Both the position numbers and the translations under genes were made by a program. Below are positions 6,841 through 6,870 of a DNA stretch of 6,870 nucleotides, in pieces; position 1 is the stretch's first letter; each line of letters opens with the position of its first letter. Location: positions 1-6,870 of the forward strand of contig JAQGPD010000341.1 of assembly GCA_028293305.1 (NCBI GenBank), in the 5' to 3' direction. The notes under the pieces were generated by a model that saw only the letters and a program-made list of their open reading frames with translations, was not told where the DNA came from and made no database searches. This DNA is from Verrucomicrobiales bacterium (GTDB lineage: Bacteria > Verrucomicrobiota > Verrucomicrobiia > Verrucomicrobiales > V1-33).

Positions 6841-6870
6841 TTATGCTGCGGACGGGTTTTGCGGATGCGG

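Noticed and set aside
1..6870. Search for tRNA or rRNA genes, CRISPR arrays, insertion sequences and att sites
   Set aside because: No cloverleaf-like sequence, regular spaced repeats, transposase or terminal inverted repeats were seen by eye on either strand.

Overview
This is a GC-rich, densely coding bacterial window with five convincing protein genes. No RNA gene, CRISPR array or mobile element was found. The origin is most likely a member of the Verrucomicrobiota. The main clue is the secreted GDSL hydrolase. It carries a DPDGDG...NVMEYALDG calcium-loop stretch and ends in a 'SSGLSDWEDI ... RFFRLKAV' tail, a combination I associate with exported verrucomicrobial proteins. Weak or absent Shine-Dalgarno sequences before most starts fit, but do not prove, that placement.

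Layout. After about 150 bases of upstream DNA with one AT-rich patch, three genes run on the plus strand as an apparent operon. They are an L-ribulose-5-phosphate 4-epimerase (araD-like, 151-861), a membrane-anchored AlgJ/AlgX-type SGNH acyltransferase subunit (858-2630, start overlapping the araD stop as ATGA), and an AlgI/DltB-type MBOAT O-acyltransferase (2649-4043). Only 23 bases separate the MBOAT gene from a convergent minus-strand gene for a secreted SGNH/GDSL esterase-like hydrolase (4067-5569). A 139-base divergent region with an imperfect direct repeat lies between that gene and a plus-strand FAD:protein FMN transferase (ApbE family, 5709-6821) with a twin-arginine signal. The last 49 bases hold no gene.

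How the genes may work together. The SGNH and MBOAT pair is the usual two-part machinery for O-acylation, typically O-acetylation, of an extracellular or cell-wall glycan. The MBOAT carries the acyl group across the membrane and the SGNH domain acts on the outer face. The opposed secreted GDSL protein could remove such ester groups, but that is only inference from position and fold. The epimerase belongs to pentose catabolism (L-ribulose-5-phosphate to D-xylulose-5-phosphate). Its tight coupling to an acylation pair is the oddest arrangement here. The ApbE protein modifies exported flavoproteins with FMN, and no target is visible in the window.

Nothing in the window is clearly a new system. 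The points most worth a second look are the araD/acylation coupling, the missing Asp of the usual D-x-H motif in the SGNH subunit, its extra N-terminal membrane-flanked extracytoplasmic domain, and the 21-base-spaced repeat in the divergent region.
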